This document shows positions 45,437-54,608 of a stretch of 64,000 bases of DNA, in pieces. The stretch is from CBCYMI01 sp965183855 (lineage in GTDB: Bacteria > Pseudomonadota > Alphaproteobacteria > Caulobacterales > Maricaulaceae): the NCBI GenBank assembly GCA_965183855.1, contig CBCYMI010000028.1, forward strand, positions 9,732-73,731, given 5' to 3'. Within the stretch, counting starts at the first letter, position 1. Each line of letters begins with the position of its first letter. A program made the translations under genes and the position numbers. The notes under the pieces are model-generated. The model was given only the letters and a program-made list of their open reading frames with translations. It was not told where the DNA came from and made no database searches.

Positions 45437-45592
45437 TTAATAAGCATCTACAGGAGTCAGCGCGATTGCTATAATAGCTATAATAGCAATCGTTGTAACG
45501 ACCGCAAGTCCACCTTCTACCTGATCAATCTCTATATCGGTTAATTCTCTGATGCCTGGGTTTGCAGGTGTAGTTAACGCTAAATCTGTCAT
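45437..45592 (-). CDS. double-glycine leader peptide, short hydrophobic core (copy 2)
   Basis: 51 aa. The core is identical to the 40612 copy (LAVVTTIAIIAIIAIAL…). The leader differs at two places: TPANPG instead of IPANPG, and the common TDIEIDQVEGG instead of TAFEIDQVEGG. This is a second sign of leader/core recombination. The ribosome-binding region is GGAGATGAGAAG. The metalloprotease gene follows about 65 bases downstream. Confidence 0.75.
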   Translation of the reverse strand: MTDLALTTPANPGIRELTDIEIDQVEGGLAVVTTIAIIAIIAIALTPVDAY

Positions 45593-45619
45593 CTTCTCAT
45601 CTCCTTAATTCTAAACTAA

Positions 45620-46115
45620 AAAAATAGAGAGTCAATAAAATAAGGTAAAATTAGACGAAAACCGTATAAAGATAGAGATCATTAACTCATAGCGTTAATA
45701 TAGTCTATAAATAGAGTATATAAATCTTTATTATAGACCTTCTTAAAAGCACTTTGTGTATAGAATAAGGCTCTTAAATCTAAACTTGCTAGTTAGAGAA
45801 CCTTAAGAAATCACGCGACCGCGTGTAAGGTAAAACTAGACGAAAACCGTATGGAAATAGAGATTGTTAACTCATAGCATTAATATAGTCTATAAATAGA
45901 GTGTATAAACCTTTATTATAGACCTTCTTAAAATACTTTGTGTATAGAATAAGGTTCTTAAGTTTAATCTGGGTAATTAAAGAGTCTTAAGAAAACCCAG
46001 TCCGAGACTGGCGACCGCGTGCGGCCAAAGGGCTGACTTCTTAAGGCGCACTCAACAGAAATCTTAAGCTCTTAAGTTTAATTCTGACACTTGGAGCGCC
46101 TGAAAAAAGAACACT
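45620..46115 (+). repeat. two upstream blocks and hairpin repeats
   Basis: Two roughly 110-bp blocks (the second with AGATTGTTAACTCATAGCAT) are separated by CACGCGACCGCGTG. Then come CCAGTCCGAGACTGG, GGCCAAAGGGCTG and an AAGCTCTTAAGTTT body. The array ends before the VapBC-like module. Confidence 0.85.
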
Positions 46116-46167
46116 CCGAGAGTATCACATTCCATGTATGGGCTGTACGATTATGCTTGATAATTTA

Positions 46168-46199
46168 CTCTAAAATCATTAATTTTAATTGATTTAGAG
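46168..46199. promoter_or_regulatory. inverted repeat, probable antitoxin operator
   Basis: CTCTAAAATCA and TGATTTAGAG form an imperfect inverted repeat with an AT-rich centre, ending ten bases before the antitoxin ATG. Autoregulatory operators of toxin-antitoxin operons sit in this position. Confidence 0.5.
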
Positions 46200-46208
46200 A
46201 TAAACAAT

Positions 46209-46445
46209 ATGGAAGTGGGTATATTCGAAGCAAAAACATATTTATCCTCCTTGTTGGAAAGAGTAAAAAAAGGAGAAAGCATTGTGATTAAAAAAAGAGG
46301 AAAAGCGATTGTATGTCTTGTTCCAATTCAGAAAATATACTCTTTTAATCTTGATCAAAAAAGGCAAGCCCTTTTTCACTCGCGTAAAACCATGAAACTA
46401 AATCATATGAAGTGGAAGGAATTACGTGATAAAGGTAGAAAATAA
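46209..46445 (+). CDS. Phd/YefM-type antitoxin
   Basis: 78 aa. The N-terminus MEVGIFEAKTYLSSLLERVK, then GESIVIKKRGKAIVCLVPI, is the Phd/YefM dimerisation and DNA-binding fold. The C-terminal basic part would wrap the toxin. It precedes a VapC-type PIN gene by 95 bases. It should repress its own promoter through the inverted repeat just upstream. It appears intact although its toxin is broken. Confidence 0.82.
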   Translation: MEVGIFEAKTYLSSLLERVKKGESIVIKKRGKAIVCLVPIQKIYSFNLDQKRQALFHSRKTMKLNHMKWKELRDKGRK

Positions 46446-46540
46446 AACCGTAAAAAATCTCTTTTTGGGGGCAACATATAAAAAGTCTTTTTATATATTA
46501 ACATTCTCTTCAAATCATACAGATCGAAAGTAATAATGTT

Positions 46541-46959
46541 ATGACGGTTGAACAAAAACCAGTTATACTAGATTGCTCTATTAGCGTTGCCTGGTTTTTT
46601 GAAGATGAAGCGTGTTCTAAAACGGATTCTTTTTTAAAAAATATTCATTCTTATACGGTTATCATTCCAAATTTATGGCAATTGGAAATATCTTAATTCA
46701 GGCAGAAAAACATAATCAAATTACATTCGAACATGTCAGAATATGTCTAGATCTTATTAGAGATTTACCGACCCTTACAGATATTGAATCAAGTGATCGA
46801 GCTCTACGTGATATCTTTCAGCTCGCTCGTCATTTTAAATTAACCAGCTATGATGCCGTCTATCTTGATCTTGCACTCAGAAAAAATGCACAAATGGCAA
46901 CAAAAGATAAACAACTTATCAAGGCTGCCAAAGCAAATAAAATACCTCTTTTGTTCTAA
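46541..46959 (+). pseudogene. VapC-type PIN-domain toxin, frameshifted
   Basis: The first frame (46541 onwards) reads VILDCSISVAWFFEDEACS…IIPNLWQLEIS and stops. The second (46675-46959) begins GNILIQAEKHNQ and continues DIFQLARHFKLTSYDAVYLDLALRK and MATKDKQLIKAA. Together they form a PIN ribonuclease with the acidic residues Asp (LDCS), Glu (QLE), Asp (YDAVYLD) and Asp (TKDK). A small indel near 46688 splits it, inside the conserved LWxLExxN region. A dead toxin with a live antitoxin is a usual end state of such modules. Confidence 0.82.
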
Positions 46960-46986
46960 CTCAATCTATACTAGAACGCGTATGTG

Positions 46987-48801
46987 TTAGGTATTTTTTG
47001 TTAGACAATACCGTAAAATACGAGAAGCAATTGGAGCGGCAGAAGAAGCTCCTCCTCCGCCATGCTCAACCACAACAGAAACAACATATTGAGGCTTGTC
47101 ATAAGGCGCATAACCAACAAACAAGGCATGATCTCTATTTCTCCATTCTCTATCTTTATTCTTGATAATTCCTGTAAGACGTTCTTCTTTTGTAATGGAT
47201 TTTACCTGCGCGGTTCCTGTTTTTCCAGCCCAGGGAATACCAGGCGTTATGCCAAGCCCCCTATATCGATAAGCTGTTCCTCTAGGCGTTTCACAAACGG
47301 CTCGCATTGCCTGTTGAACAGGCTTTAAAGCCTGTTGTGAAATCTTCAAGGGAGAAAAAGGTTTTTGTTGATTTTCCATAAATAATCTTGGAAGAACTTT
47401 CCTTCCTGTTGCCAGACGAGCGGTCATAACGGCAAGCTCTAATGGCGTTAGAGCAAGATAGCCTTGTCCAATCGCAACATTGAGCGTATCTCCTCTATGC
47501 CAGCCTAGCCGATAACGATCCTGTTTCCATTTAGAGCCAATCATTGGAGCCGATTGAATTCCTTCTATTGGTAATTTATAATCCTGGCCAATTCCAAATT
47601 TTCTAGCCATTTGCATAATTGGTTTTATTCCCAATTTTAAAGCCAGTTCATAATAATATATATCGCATGATTGTTGAATGCTTGATTGAAGATTAATAAT
47701 TCCATGTCCTTGTTTCTTCCAACAATGAAATTTACGATTACCAAAACTCAAACTTCCCTTACATAACACCTTGTCTTTTAACGTAATAAGACCAGATTCC
47801 AACCCTGCAAGAGCAACCATCATTTTAAATGTAGAGGCGGGTGGATAAAGACCTGATAATGCCTTGTTAAACAAGGGATTTGCTTCATCTTTCAATAAGG
47901 TCTGATAGGCATTTTGTGATACTCCACGAACAAATAAATTAGGATCAAAACCAGGTGTCGAAAGAGAAACCAGAATATCTCCTTGATCTGGTTTTAAAAC
48001 AATAATTGCACCACTTTTTTTTGTTTTAAACTCCTGAGAGGCAAATCTCTGAAGATCACGATCAAGCGTAATTTGAATATCTTTTCCTCTTTTAGGCTTT
48101 ACATAATCATCTTTCCATTCTCGAATGGTTCTCCCATATGCATTCACTTCAACCTTTGAATTCCCTGGCTTGCCCTGTAAGGGTTTTTCAAAGCTTTTCT
48201 CTAATCCTTGACGACCAACATACATGCCTGGTTGATGCAATAAAGGATCTTTCTCAAGATCAGATTCAGAAGGTCGTGCAACAAATCCTATAATATGACA
48301 AAATTCCTGATCATAAGGATAAGATCTGATTTCACCAATATCTGGTTGTATGCCTGAGATTTCTGGCATTTTTAAATTTACAATTGCAAACTGTTCCCAG
48401 CTTAAATGTTCCTTTAATAAAACAGGGACAAAAGAAGGTTGTTTTTTTAACTGTGACCAAATACGATCAATTTGCGTTTCTGTAAGTGCTAGCAAAGATT
48501 TCAAACTATTAATGGAATGCTGAAGTTGAATTCCTTTTTCGTGCTGAATTAACACTCTGAAATTTCGTTTATTTTGGGCAAGAATATTTGAATGGCGATC
48601 TAAAATCTTTCCTCTCGAAGGAGTTAAGACTCGTAAATTAAACTGATTATCATCTGAAAGCAGTTTATATTTGTGCTGTTTGGTTAATTGAAGATCAATT
48701 AACCTGCTTGTTAAAGATAAAAACCCGCCGGCTCCCAATAATCCAATCATGACCATTCGACGATCAAATTGTTTCTTAGATGCATCTTCATGATTATTCA
48801 T
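46987..48801 (-). CDS. mrdA: penicillin-binding protein 2 (MrdA)
   Basis: 604 aa. One N-terminal membrane helix (MVMIGLLGAGGFLSL), then the PBP dimer domain (LTPSRGKILDRHSNILAQN), followed by the transpeptidase. Active-site motifs are STFK in LYPPASTFKMMVAL, SCD in QQSCDIYYYE, and KTG in WAGKTGTAQVKS. It cross-links lateral-wall peptidoglycan with RodA. It follows mreD by 30 bases in an mreC-mreD-mrdA order typical of rod-shape clusters. Confidence 0.95.
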   Translation of the reverse strand: MNNHEDASKKQFDRRMVMIGLLGAGGFLSLTSRLIDLQLTKQHKYKLLSDDNQFNLRVLTPSRGKILDRHSNILAQNKRNFRVLIQHEKGIQLQHSINSLKSLLALTETQIDRIWSQLKKQPSFVPVLLKEHLSWEQFAIVNLKMPEISGIQPDIGEIRSYPYDQEFCHIIGFVARPSESDLEKDPLLHQPGMYVGRQGLEKSFEKPLQGKPGNSKVEVNAYGRTIREWKDDYVKPKRGKDIQITLDRDLQRFASQEFKTKKSGAIIVLKPDQGDILVSLSTPGFDPNLFVRGVSQNAYQTLLKDEANPLFNKALSGLYPPASTFKMMVALAGLESGLITLKDKVLCKGSLSFGNRKFHCWKKQGHGIINLQSSIQQSCDIYYYELALKLGIKPIMQMARKFGIGQDYKLPIEGIQSAPMIGSKWKQDRYRLGWHRGDTLNVAIGQGYLALTPLELAVMTARLATGRKVLPRLFMENQQKPFSPLKISQQALKPVQQAMRAVCETPRGTAYRYRGLGITPGIPWAGKTGTAQVKSITKEERLTGIIKNKDREWRNRDHALFVGYAPYDKPQYVVSVVVEHGGGGASSAAPIASRILRYCLTKNT

Positions 48802-48831
48802 GTTGTTATTTAACCTTACCTTTTTTAAACT

Positions 48832-49359
48832 CTAGCCCAAATCCTGGTCTATTTTTTTCCTATAAAAAAGAAATCCCTGATATAAAATCGGATAAAGGAT
48901 AATACTCAATAGCATGGATTCAAAAACAGGAAGAAAATAACGGGTATGCTCATAGGCCAAAACAGAAGCCAGAATTGCTATTAATGCACAAACCGTCAAA
49001 ACAAAACAAAATCCTAAAAAATATTCCAACCATTGCATTTTCCGATTTAAATTTGAGAACCAGCCAATTCCAAAACAAGCTATAAAATAGGAAATCGTCC
49101 AAATTCCAAAACATCCACCGCCAGTGAAATCCATCAAACCACCAATTAAAATAGCCATTAAAAACCGATTATAGAGTAAATGATAAACACCCCATATATA
49201 TAATGGAATTAATGGTAAAAAAACAAATGCTTTTTTAAGATAAACCCATTCAAACGGTAAAAAAGAAATTATTATAAACAATAAAGACAAAAAAAAAGGA
49301 AACAAAAATACCTTTTTCTGCTTTTGATCATATGAAAAAAAATTTGATTTTCTAGCCAT
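48832..49359 (-). CDS. mreD: rod shape-determining membrane protein MreD
   Basis: 175 aa, five to six membrane segments, with the MreD-like segment IPLYIWGVYHLL followed by MAILIGGLMDFTGGGCFGIW. It lies between mreC and mrdA on the same strand. The start has only a weak ribosome-binding site (AAGA). The spacer to mreC is unusually long at about 350 bases. Confidence 0.85.
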   Translation of the reverse strand: MARKSNFFSYDQKQKKVFLFPFFLSLLFIIISFLPFEWVYLKKAFVFLPLIPLYIWGVYHLLYNRFLMAILIGGLMDFTGGGCFGIWTISYFIACFGIGWFSNLNRKMQWLEYFLGFCFVLTVCALIAILASVLAYEHTRYFLPVFESMLLSIILYPILYQGFLFYRKKIDQDLG

Positions 49360-49712
49360 ATTCTTAAATCACTTTTATCTTGTTTTACGTATTTTGATTC
49401 ATGCATTTATCCAGTTTATATTAAATAAAGAGTATCCTTGATTTGCTTGGTTAAAATCAGCCCCTCATCTTCTGAAAATATTTGTTCATTTTTGAATTTC
49501 TCAAAACAATTTCAGAATAAATCAGAGCATTCATAGATTTTCCAATCATTTTAAAACCTCTATTCTTTAAAAAGGAAGAGTTGAATATATCAAAAATATT
49601 TCCATTTAATTGCAATTCTTTTTTATAAAAACATTCCTCTTAATCTATTTAAAATCTATCATTTATACTTTTTTACCGTGATTTTAATAATGAACTCTTT
49701 TTTATCTTGTTT
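49360..49712. other. spacer between mreC and mreD, possible transposase remnant
   Basis: The minus strand has an ATG-poor open stretch (about 49457-49640). It ends FLKNRGFKMIGKSMNALIYS, then EIVLRNSKMNKYFQKMRG, which is faintly like the C-terminal region of IS110-family transposases. There is no inverted repeat or target duplication that I can see. No hairpin repeats occur. The insertion would explain the unusual gap between mreC and mreD. Confidence 0.2.
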
Positions 49713-50609
49713 TTATTCTGCTTTTTCTGGTTCTGATGAATGATCTGTTAAACCTTCTGATTCTGGTCTTTCTGGTATTTTATACGGATAAACCCAGATA
49801 ATATTTCCTGGTCGTTCTCCTGAAAAAAGCTGAACGGACCATTCTGTTTGATCTGGTTTTTTCCGATGTTTTAAAATCTTGCCAATCCCTAGCCCTTTCG
49901 GTAAAATACCTTCATCTCCAGAAGTCACCAGCTTCATACCTTGTTCAAGTTTTGCTTCTGAATCAATATAGCGTAATTTCGGATTAAGAGAATTATCTCC
50001 AACCATAATCGCTCTAACAAGACCATCATCTGTCATTACTGGAATACGACTGTTTAAATCAGATAATAATAATACTCTCGATGAACGCCTGCCAACTGTA
50101 ATTACTCTTCCCAATAATCCATGACTATCCATAACAGCATATTCTTTTTCTATCCCCTGTTTGGCTCCTGCGTCAATCAATAAAGACCGAACAAAAGGAC
50201 CTGACGTTTCTGTAATTCCACGTGCAATAATACGCGTTCCCAAAATTTCCGAAAAACTCGTAAAGACGGTTTGATATGCTTTTAACTGACGGCTTTGAAC
50301 CTCTGATATGGCTTTCCAGTTTTTCAGCTCTGCAATCTCAAGCCTTAATTTTCTGTTTTCAGATACCGTATTAAAATAATCCTGAATCCCTTTTGTAAAT
50401 CCAAAAAAAAGCCTAACAGGGGCAGAAACCGTATTAAAAACTGGCATGAAATAATCATCATAATATTGATGAATATTATGCATAAATGTAAATCTATGTT
50501 TCGGACGATCTAACAAAATTAAGGTACATAACAGAAAAAAAACAAAGACTGCCAAAAGACGCCCATATGAAACTCTGAAAAATAAAAAATGAAGTTTTCG
50601 TCTCATCAT
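49713..50609 (-). CDS. mreC: rod shape-determining protein MreC
   Basis: About 298 aa. N-terminal membrane helix (LLAVFVFFLLCTLILLD), a coiled coil (ENRKLRLEIAELKNWKAISE), then the MreC beta domains with TRIIARGITETSGPFVRSLL, DSHGLLGRVITVGRRSSRVL and SGDEGILPKGLGIGKI. It organises PBP2/RodA in the periplasm. A GAGGGG site lies directly before two consecutive ATGs (50609, 50606), and a TTG a few bases upstream is also in frame, so the start is uncertain by three residues. Confidence 0.92.
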   Translation of the reverse strand: MMRRKLHFLFFRVSYGRLLAVFVFFLLCTLILLDRPKHRFTFMHNIHQYYDDYFMPVFNTVSAPVRLFFGFTKGIQDYFNTVSENRKLRLEIAELKNWKAISEVQSRQLKAYQTVFTSFSEILGTRIIARGITETSGPFVRSLLIDAGAKQGIEKEYAVMDSHGLLGRVITVGRRSSRVLLLSDLNSRIPVMTDDGLVRAIMVGDNSLNPKLRYIDSEAKLEQGMKLVTSGDEGILPKGLGIGKILKHRKKPDQTEWSVQLFSGERPGNIIWVYPYKIPERPESEGLTDHSSEPEKAE

Positions 50610-50839
50610 ACCCCTCAAGGCTTGGAATCAAGCCTGAACCTGTTTTAAAAAAATAAAAGCATTAATACTCTAAACACCTAAAAGCTTAACACACACGCAC
50701 GCGCAACCCACTAACTTTTTTTAGGAGCTCTCCATGCATGCACTAAGATCTAAACTTCAATCCTGATACGTATAATATGTGTTAAAAAATTACGCTCTAC
50801 ATGTTTTCAACACATGTTAAGTATATACAACAAAATTCA

Positions 50840-51175
50840 GAATGCAACGCACACGCGAACGCGTGCGGCCAAAGGGCTGACTTCTTAAGAACACTCAACA
50901 GAAATCTTAAGCTCTTAAGTTTAATCTGGGATCTTAAAGAGCCTTAAGAAAATCCAGTCCGAGACTGGCGACCGCACACACATTCGTGTGACTTTTTTTG
51001 GAACACTTAGCGTATAAGAAAAAGCGCAGAGCTTAATGCTTGGTAATTAGAGAGCCAAACACACATTCGTGTGACTTTTTTTGGAACACTTAGCGTATAA
51101 GAAAAAGCGCAAAGCTTAATGCTTGGTAATTAGAGAGCCTTAAGAAAACCAATCCTTCGTCTGCACACCTTTGTG
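50840..51175 (+). repeat. hairpin-repeat array upstream of mreC
   Basis: Stems CACGCGAACGCGTG and GGCCAAAGGGCTG, then an AAGCTCTTAAGTTT body, a CCAGTCCGAGACTGG stem, and three 83-bp-type units ending CACACATTCGTGTG plus ACTTTTTTT. The array finishes with TTCGTCTGCACACCTTTGTG and a TGCCTTTTGGC stretch that also precedes the 39-kb and 41.7-kb cassettes. About 200 bases of AT-rich DNA lie between it and mreC. Confidence 0.88.
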
Positions 51176-51230
51176 TGCCTTTTGGCTAAAAATGATGGAA
51201 AGCATAACCTTTGAAATAACTATAAAAGAA

Positions 51231-51260
51231 AAAAAAGGAATGGGAGTTTATTCCTTTTTT
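51231..51260. terminator. cassette terminator overlapping the gene end
   Basis: AAAAAAGGAAT / ATTCCTTTTTT, the same element as at 39034 and 41727. Here its right arm lies inside the last codons of the membrane-protein gene, because that gene has lost its usual stop codon. Confidence 0.85.
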
Positions 51261-51556
51261 CCAGATTGTTTTTTCTTTCTAAACCAGGTTTTATAGCTTT
51301 TGAGCTCTTTTACTATTCTTTTTCTCTTTCTTTTAGGATCTGAATAATCAAAAAATTTATTAAACTTTCCTTTAAGAATAATATCAAAAATTAAAAATAA
51401 TAAAGGATAACCAATAAAAACAAAAGCAACAACTGCCCACCTATTTTCTCCCAGACCAAATAATAAAATATACCCTACAGAATACACAACTGACATATTA
51501 AAGCTACAGATTAGTGTATATTTATGGTTTTTTAGAAATTTCTTTAAATGCTTCAT
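51248..51556 (-). CDS. small basic membrane protein, candidate immunity protein (copy 4)
   Basis: 102 aa. It is the same family as the copies at 39.1 and 41.8 kb but more diverged (SFNMSVVYSVGYILLFGLGE), closer to the decayed copy at 28.3 kb. The TAA that ends the others is CAA here, so seven residues are added (QSGKKE-type tail) and the frame closes inside the terminator. It follows its peptide gene by 15 bases. Confidence 0.62.
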   Translation of the reverse strand: MKHLKKFLKNHKYTLICSFNMSVVYSVGYILLFGLGENRWAVVAFVFIGYPLLFLIFDIILKGKFNKFFDYSDPKRKRKRIVKELKSYKTWFRKKKQSGKKE

Positions 51557-51571
51557 TTCAAAAATAATACC

Positions 51572-51892
51572 TTATTTAATAAAGACTCCTAATAAACTGG
51601 TTGTACCTGCAGCCGCAGCACCAGTTACACGCATTCCTACTGCGCCAAAACCACCTGCCATTAACCCTGCCGCAGTTCCAAGGACCGCTCCAGCAGCAAC
51701 AACACCCCAATCAACGCCAGGCTTGTTGTCTCTTAATTGATTAATTAAAGCCGATCCTGCGCCCAATGCGGTTCCAATTCCAACCATAGCAGCAAATAAA
51801 GGCAATATTCCACCTTCTACCTGATCAATCTCTATATCGGTTAATTCTCTGATGCCTGGGTTTGCAGGTATAGTTAACGCTAAATCTGTCAT
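51572..51892 (-). CDS. double-glycine leader peptide, Gly/Ala-rich core (copy 4)
   Basis: 106 aa. It differs from the other copies at only three core positions: GSALINQL for GAALINQL, LRDNKPG for LTDNKPG, and LLGVFIK for LLGGFIK. Variant A promoter. The partner membrane protein is also the diverged type, so peptide and partner vary together. This is the pattern expected for bacteriocin and immunity pairs. Confidence 0.8.
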   Translation of the reverse strand: MTDLALTIPANPGIRELTDIEIDQVEGGILPLFAAMVGIGTALGAGSALINQLRDNKPGVDWGVVAAGAVLGTAAGLMAGGFGAVGMRVTGAAAAGTTSLLGVFIK

Positions 51893-51934
51893 CTTTTCTC
51901 TCCTTAATTCTAAACTAAAAAAATAGAGAGTCAA

Positions 51935-53070
51935 TAAAATAAGGTAAAATTAGACGAAAACCGTATAAAGATAGAGATTGTTAACTCATAGCATTAATAT
52001 AGTCTATAAATAGAGTATATAAATCTTTATTATAGACCTTCTTAAAACACTTTGTGTATAGAATAAGGCTCTTAAATCTAAACTTGCTAGTTAGAGAACC
52101 TTAAGAAATCACGCGACCGCGTGTAAGGTAAAACTAGACGAAAACTGTATAAAAATAGAGATCATTAACTCATAGCATTAATATAGTCTATAAATAGAGT
52201 GTATAAACCTTTATTATAGCTCTTCTTAAAAGCACTTAGCATATAAAATAAGGTTCTTAAGTTTAATCTGGGATCTTAAAGAGCCTTAAGAAAACCCAGT
52301 CCGAGACTGGCGAACGCACACACATTCGTGTGACTTTTTTTGGAACGCTTAGCGTATAAGAAAAAGCGCAGAGCTTAATGCTTGGTAATTAGAGAGCCAA
52401 ACACACATTCGTGTGACTTTTTTTGGAACACTTAGCGTATAAGAAAAAGCGCAGAGCTTAATGCTTGGTAATTAGAGAGCCAAACACACATTCGTGTGAC
52501 TTTTTTTGGAACACTTAGCGTATAAGAAAAAGCGCAAAGCTTAATGCTTGGTAATTAGAGAGCCAAACACACATTCGTGTGACTTTTTTTGGAACACTTA
52601 GCGTATAAGAAAAAGCGCAGAGCTTAATGCTTGGTAATTAGAGAGCCAAACACACATTCGTGTGATTTTTTTTGGAACACTTAGCGTATAAGAAAAAGCG
52701 CAGAGCTTAATGCTTGGTAATTAGAGAGCCAAACACACATTCGTGTGACTTTTTTTGGAACACTTAGCGTATAAGAAAAAGCGCAAATCTTAATGCTTGG
52801 TAATTAGAGAGCCAAACACACATTCGTGTGACTTTTTTTGGAACACTTAGCGTATAAGAAAAAGCGCAAAGCTTAATGCTTGGTAATTAGAGAGCCAAAC
52901 ACACATTCGTGTGACTTTTTTTGGAACACTTAGCGTATAAGAAAAAGCGCAAAGCTTAATGCTTGGTAATTAGAGAGCCAAACACACATTCGTGTGACTT
53001 TTTTTGGAACGCTTAGCGTATAAGAAAAAGCGCAAAGCTTAATGCTTGGTAATTAAAGAGCCTAAATAAA
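51935..53070 (+). repeat. two upstream blocks and a long 83-bp hairpin array
   Basis: Two roughly 110-bp blocks (near 51945-52040 and 52135-52220), then about ten 83-bp units from 52310 to 53070 with very little variation. Each ends CACACATTCGTGTG plus ACTTTTTTT (one has ATTTTTTTT). The final unit ends in CAGCCATTCGGCTG beside the stop of the CPBP gene. Orientation is standard. Confidence 0.92.
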
Positions 53071-53071
53071 G

Positions 53072-54007
53072 TCAGCCATTCGGCTGCGGTCGTGTGTTTT
53101 TATCATCCCGAACCTTGAATTTATTTAATATAAAATCTAGAATAAAATAGATTAATCCAAAAGCTAAAAAAGACATTAATATTTCTATAAATGTCATGTT
53201 ATAATCAATTTGAAATAAATACGTAACTGGAAAATCTGCCATTCTATAGCCTAAAATCGTAAATACAAAAATATTAAATGCTGTATGAACTCCTATACTT
53301 ACTTCTAACCCATTAAATCTATTTGCTAATAAACAGGAAAAAAATCCATAAGAAAAAATATATAATAAATAAAAATATACCTGACTTTTTGCCTCTTCAT
53401 TAGGTAAATGAGCCAGAACAAACAAAAAAGAAGTAAGAATAAAAACAGCTAGTTTTGAAGTTATACATTGATAAAAGAATTGATTTAAATACCCTCTGAA
53501 AAAGACTTCTTCACTTGCAGCTTGAATAGGAATGAAAAAAATTAAAAAAGGAAGATAAATCCAATAGGTTCTTGAATTATAAGTAAAATCTAAATGAGTT
53601 TTTTTATCATAAAAAAACTCAGAAACTCCTAAACCAACCAAAAAAAGAAGTGAAGAAAGAAAAAACGTTATAAAAAATGCTATAAAAAAATAAGAATATC
53701 TAAATTTAACATTAGCCGTCAGTAAACTTAAAAAAGTTTTTTTATGCCAAAATTTTTGTACAATAAAAATAGAAATAAAAGCAAAACTAATCATCAGAAA
53801 AAAAAGCGTTCGAGACTGATCATTATATATAGGGGATAAAAAACTGTTTTGAAGATAAATATGAGATTCTAAAGATACAACTAAAACAACTAATAAAAAA
53901 ACGCCCAGCATTGCAATTAGGACAATAAATAAAATACCTAACACCCAACGATAGGTTTTCTCTTTTTTGGTAATAAAAAATCCAGGTTTTTCTTCTTTTC
54001 TAGCCAT
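53072..54007 (-). CDS. CPBP-family intramembrane metalloprotease
   Basis: 311 aa with eight or so membrane segments. The CPBP/Abi motifs are present: EEVFFRGYLNQF (EExxxR), FVLAHLPN (FxxxH) and HTAFNIFVF (HxxxN-type). This family includes CAAX-type proteases and proteins linked to bacteriocin self-immunity or maturation. It lies at the end of a group with a double-glycine peptide gene, small membrane proteins and a peptide-gene remnant, all on the minus strand, which supports such a link. The last residues overlap repeat DNA (a CAGCCATTCGGCTG stem). Confidence 0.85.
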   Translation of the reverse strand: MARKEEKPGFFITKKEKTYRWVLGILFIVLIAMLGVFLLVVLVVSLESHIYLQNSFLSPIYNDQSRTLFFLMISFAFISIFIVQKFWHKKTFLSLLTANVKFRYSYFFIAFFITFFLSSLLFLVGLGVSEFFYDKKTHLDFTYNSRTYWIYLPFLIFFIPIQAASEEVFFRGYLNQFFYQCITSKLAVFILTSFLFVLAHLPNEEAKSQVYFYLLYIFSYGFFSCLLANRFNGLEVSIGVHTAFNIFVFTILGYRMADFPVTYLFQIDYNMTFIEILMSFLAFGLIYFILDFILNKFKVRDDKNTRPQPNG

Positions 54008-54043
54008 AAAGTCACAATAAATACTAAACTATAAATGATATTT

Positions 54044-54250
54044 TTAATTCAGATTCAGTTTGAAATCATTCCTAGTTTTCATACTCTTAAACAAACATTC
54101 AGTATTACTTCTTAAGATATTTCTTTTTAAGAAAAAAATATATATATAAAAATCTGAAATAGATGTAAAAAAAATATCAATAACAAAATTCAATATTAAA
54201 AAAAAGATAGTAATCCATAAGATTTCTGATTTTAGAATTTTACCGAGCAT
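54044..54250 (-). CDS. small membrane protein, unknown
   Basis: 68 aa with one long hydrophobic segment near the N-terminus (LWITIFFLILNFVIDIFF) and another short one (DFYIYIFFLKRN). No family recognised and no clear ribosome-binding site. It lies 36 bases upstream of the CPBP gene on the same strand and beside a broken peptide gene, so it may be an immunity-type protein or a non-gene in AT-rich DNA. Confidence 0.35.
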   Translation of the reverse strand: MLGKILKSEILWITIFFLILNFVIDIFFTSISDFYIYIFFLKRNILRSNTECLFKSMKTRNDFKLNLN

Positions 54251-54372
54251 TAGTTTTACATTTTCATTTTATAAATATATAGTTTAAAGATAAACAGGTC
54301 AAGTATAGATTTTAAATCAACTAGACTCAACCTGTTAGGTCATTGATCAAATTAAAATAATAATTCTGAAAT

Positions 54373-54543
54373 TTAATTTTTCCAGAAAGCAGCTGTTCTA
54401 CCTGCTGCTAAATGTTTCTGGAATGCCTCATTTGTTATCTCTAATGATTGTCCCATCGCATTAATAACTGGTCCAGCAGCAGCTTTTACACCATCATATA
54501 TTATACCAGCTCCAATAGCACTTCCAACAAGCTTATATCCGCA
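54373..54543 (-). pseudogene. remnant of a Gly/Ala-rich peptide gene without leader
   Basis: The frame reads GYKLVGSAIGAGIIYDGVKA, then GPVINAMGQSLEITNEAFQK and RTAAFWKN before its stop. The hydrophobic Gly/Ala stretch resembles the cores of the double-glycine peptides, but no leader, start codon or ribosome-binding site is left; the frame closes upstream at a TAA. It is a fifth type of core, now decayed. Confidence 0.55.
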
Positions 54544-54608
54544 TAACTCTATTAAATCTAAAAAGCATATTAAACTTTATATCTATAATTTTTTATAGAG
54601 CTGTATTT

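Noticed and set aside
49457..49640. IS110-type transposase remnant
   Set aside because: The resemblance is short and weak, with no terminal repeats or other transposase part. Mentioned at low confidence only.
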